Of a stretch of DNA of 6,360 bases, positions 5,372-6,360 are shown in pieces. The notes beneath the pieces were generated by a model. That model made no database searches and was not told the origin of the DNA. It saw nothing but the letters and a program-made list of their open reading frames with translations. The position numbers were made by a program, and so were the translations under genes. Source of the DNA: Actinomycetota bacterium (GTDB lineage Bacteria > Actinomycetota > Actinomycetes > Nanopelagicales > Nanopelagicaceae). The DNA lies in the NCBI GenBank assembly GCA_013205455.1, contig JABMMO010000168.1:1-6360 (forward strand), in the 5' to 3' direction. Position 1 is the stretch's first letter, and every line of letters begins with the position of its first letter.

Positions 5372-6360
5372 ATGCCTGCAATCTCGTTAAGCAAAGCGCC
5401 ACAACCGGCCGCAACCGATCCAGCGCAGATCCGTAACTTTTGCATCATCGCTCACATTGATCACGGAAAATCAACGCTAGCCGATCGAATGCTTGGCATA
5501 ACCGAGGTCGTTGAAGCTCGGAATATGCGTGCGCAATATTTAGATCGCATGGATATCGAACGCGAACGTGGCATCACAATTAAAAGTCAAGCTGTGCGAT
5601 TACCTTGGCGATCTGGAATTGATGGCAATGAATATATCTTGAACATGATTGATACCCCGGGCCATGTTGATTTCACTTACGAAGTTTCGCGCTCGCTTGC
5701 GGCAAGCGAAGGTGCAGTCTTATTAGTTGATTGTGCCCAAGGTATTGAGGCGCAAACACTTGCAAATCTATATCTCGCAATGGAGAACAACTTAACCATC
5801 ATTCCTGTGCTAAATAAAATCGATTTACCGGCAGCTCGCCCAGAGAAATTTGCGGAAGAACTTGCAAAGCTAATTGGTTGCCAACCAGAAGATTGTTTGC
5901 GAGTCTCTGGAAAAACCGGGGCTGGTGTAAGTGAATTACTTGATCAAATTGTGAAACAGATTCCACATCCAATTGGAAATCCAGATGCGCCAGCTCGCGC
6001 GCTAATTTTCGATTCGGTTTATGACACATATCGCGGCGTGGTTACTTACGTGCGAGTGTTTGACGGGAAACTTTCACCTCGCGATCAAATTCAAATGTTC
6101 TCAACTGGGGTAAAGCATGAAATGTTGGAAGTAGGCGTAATCTCGCCAGAACCAATGGCAAGTAAAGGTCTTGGAGTTGGCGAAGTAGGTTACTTAATTA
6201 CTGGCGTGAAAGATGTTCGACAATCTCGTGTTGGGGATACCGTCACAACCCATAACAATCCAGCAACAGAAGCACTCGCCGGCTATAGCGATCCGAAACC
6301 AATGGTTTTCTCTGGGCTTTATCCACTCGATGGCGATGAATATCCAATGCTTCGCGAAGC
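5372..6360 (+). CDS. lepA: Elongation factor 4 (LepA) GTPase, N-terminal part (3' end outside window)
   Basis: LepA/EF4 is a ribosome-associated translational GTPase implicated in back-translocation and ribosome biogenesis. The frame is open to the window end, giving 329 complete codons of a protein normally around 600 residues. A short variable N-terminus (1-20) leads to the G domain: G1 AHIDHGKS (27-34), switch I ERGITIK (65-71), G3 DTPGH (94-98, with catalytic His98), G4 NKID (148-151) and G5 SGK (179-181). YLDRMDIERERGITIKSQ is characteristic of LepA rather than EF-G. Domain 2 (from about 210) shows FDSVYDTYRGVVTYVRVFDG and VGEVGYLITGVKD. The last residues, PMVFSGLYPLDGDEYPMLREA, enter domain 3. 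ATG 5372 is supported by AGGTGG eight bases upstream. The gene lies 67 bases after rpsT, behind a terminator-like hairpin; an independent promoter is not obvious. Confidence 0.97.
   Translation, partial: MPAISLSKAPQPAATDPAQIRNFCIIAHIDHGKSTLADRMLGITEVVEARNMRAQYLDRMDIERERGITIKSQAVRLPWRSGIDGNEYILNMIDTPGHVDFTYEVSRSLAASEGAVLLVDCAQGIEAQTLANLYLAMENNLTIIPVLNKIDLPAARPEKFAEELAKLIGCQPEDCLRVSGKTGAGVSELLDQIVKQIPHPIGNPDAPARALIFDSVYDTYRGVVTYVRVFDGKLSPRDQIQMFSTGVKHEMLEVGVISPEPMASKGLGVGEVGYLITGVKDVRQSRVGDTVTTHNNPATEALAGYSDPKPMVFSGLYPLDGDEYPMLRE

Noticed and set aside
5799..6029. Minus-strand open frame of 76 codons inside lepA
   Set aside because: It is fully antisense to strongly conserved LepA G-domain and linker sequence, has no ribosome binding site I can see and resembles no family.
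1..6360. A novel defence, mobile or secondary-metabolite system in the window
   Set aside because: Every substantial open frame belongs to a known housekeeping or competence family in a familiar actinobacterial order. I saw no integrase, transposase, terminal repeats or CRISPR-like repeats.

Overview
The window looks like an ordinary chromosomal housekeeping segment from a low-GC, compact actinobacterium. Protein signatures are actinobacterial: the short LeuRS C-terminal half with an AMSKS-type KMSKS loop, a ComEA with SLBB plus helix-hairpin-helix domains, and the order leuS - comEA - comEC - holA - rpsT - lepA. The base composition is clearly AT-rich for that phylum, and spacing is tight. 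This combination suggests a streamlined planktonic lineage such as the freshwater acI group (Nanopelagicales). That placement is inference from style and synteny, not a database result.

Layout, all on the + strand: 1-984 is the 3' part of leuS (leucyl-tRNA synthetase; the 5' end lies outside). After a 77-base AT-rich gap comes comEA (1062-1643), a membrane-anchored DNA receptor. Then comes comEC (annotated 1742-3988, but its true N-terminus very probably begins upstream), the DNA-uptake channel with an attached metallo-beta-lactamase nuclease domain. holA (3985-4953), the DNA polymerase III delta subunit, overlaps the comEC stop in an ATGA junction. An 81-base gap with two small hairpins leads to rpsT (5035-5304, ribosomal protein S20). 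A 67-base gap with a terminator-like hairpin leads to lepA (5372 to beyond the window end), the ribosome-associated GTPase EF4.

The genes fall into two functional blocks. comEA and comEC act together in uptake of single-stranded DNA across the cytoplasmic membrane, and holA is translationally coupled behind them. The flanking leuS, rpsT and lepA all serve translation. I found no mobile element, CRISPR array, tRNA, rRNA, phage gene or toxin-antitoxin pair, and no evidence of a novel system.

The one real anomaly is the comEC 5' end. Recognisable ComEC N-terminal sequence continues in frame for at least 27 codons upstream of the first usable start codon, yet no ATG, GTG, TTG or CTG exists in that frame before 1742. 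A single-base deletion, an unconventional start or a frameshift is needed to explain it.
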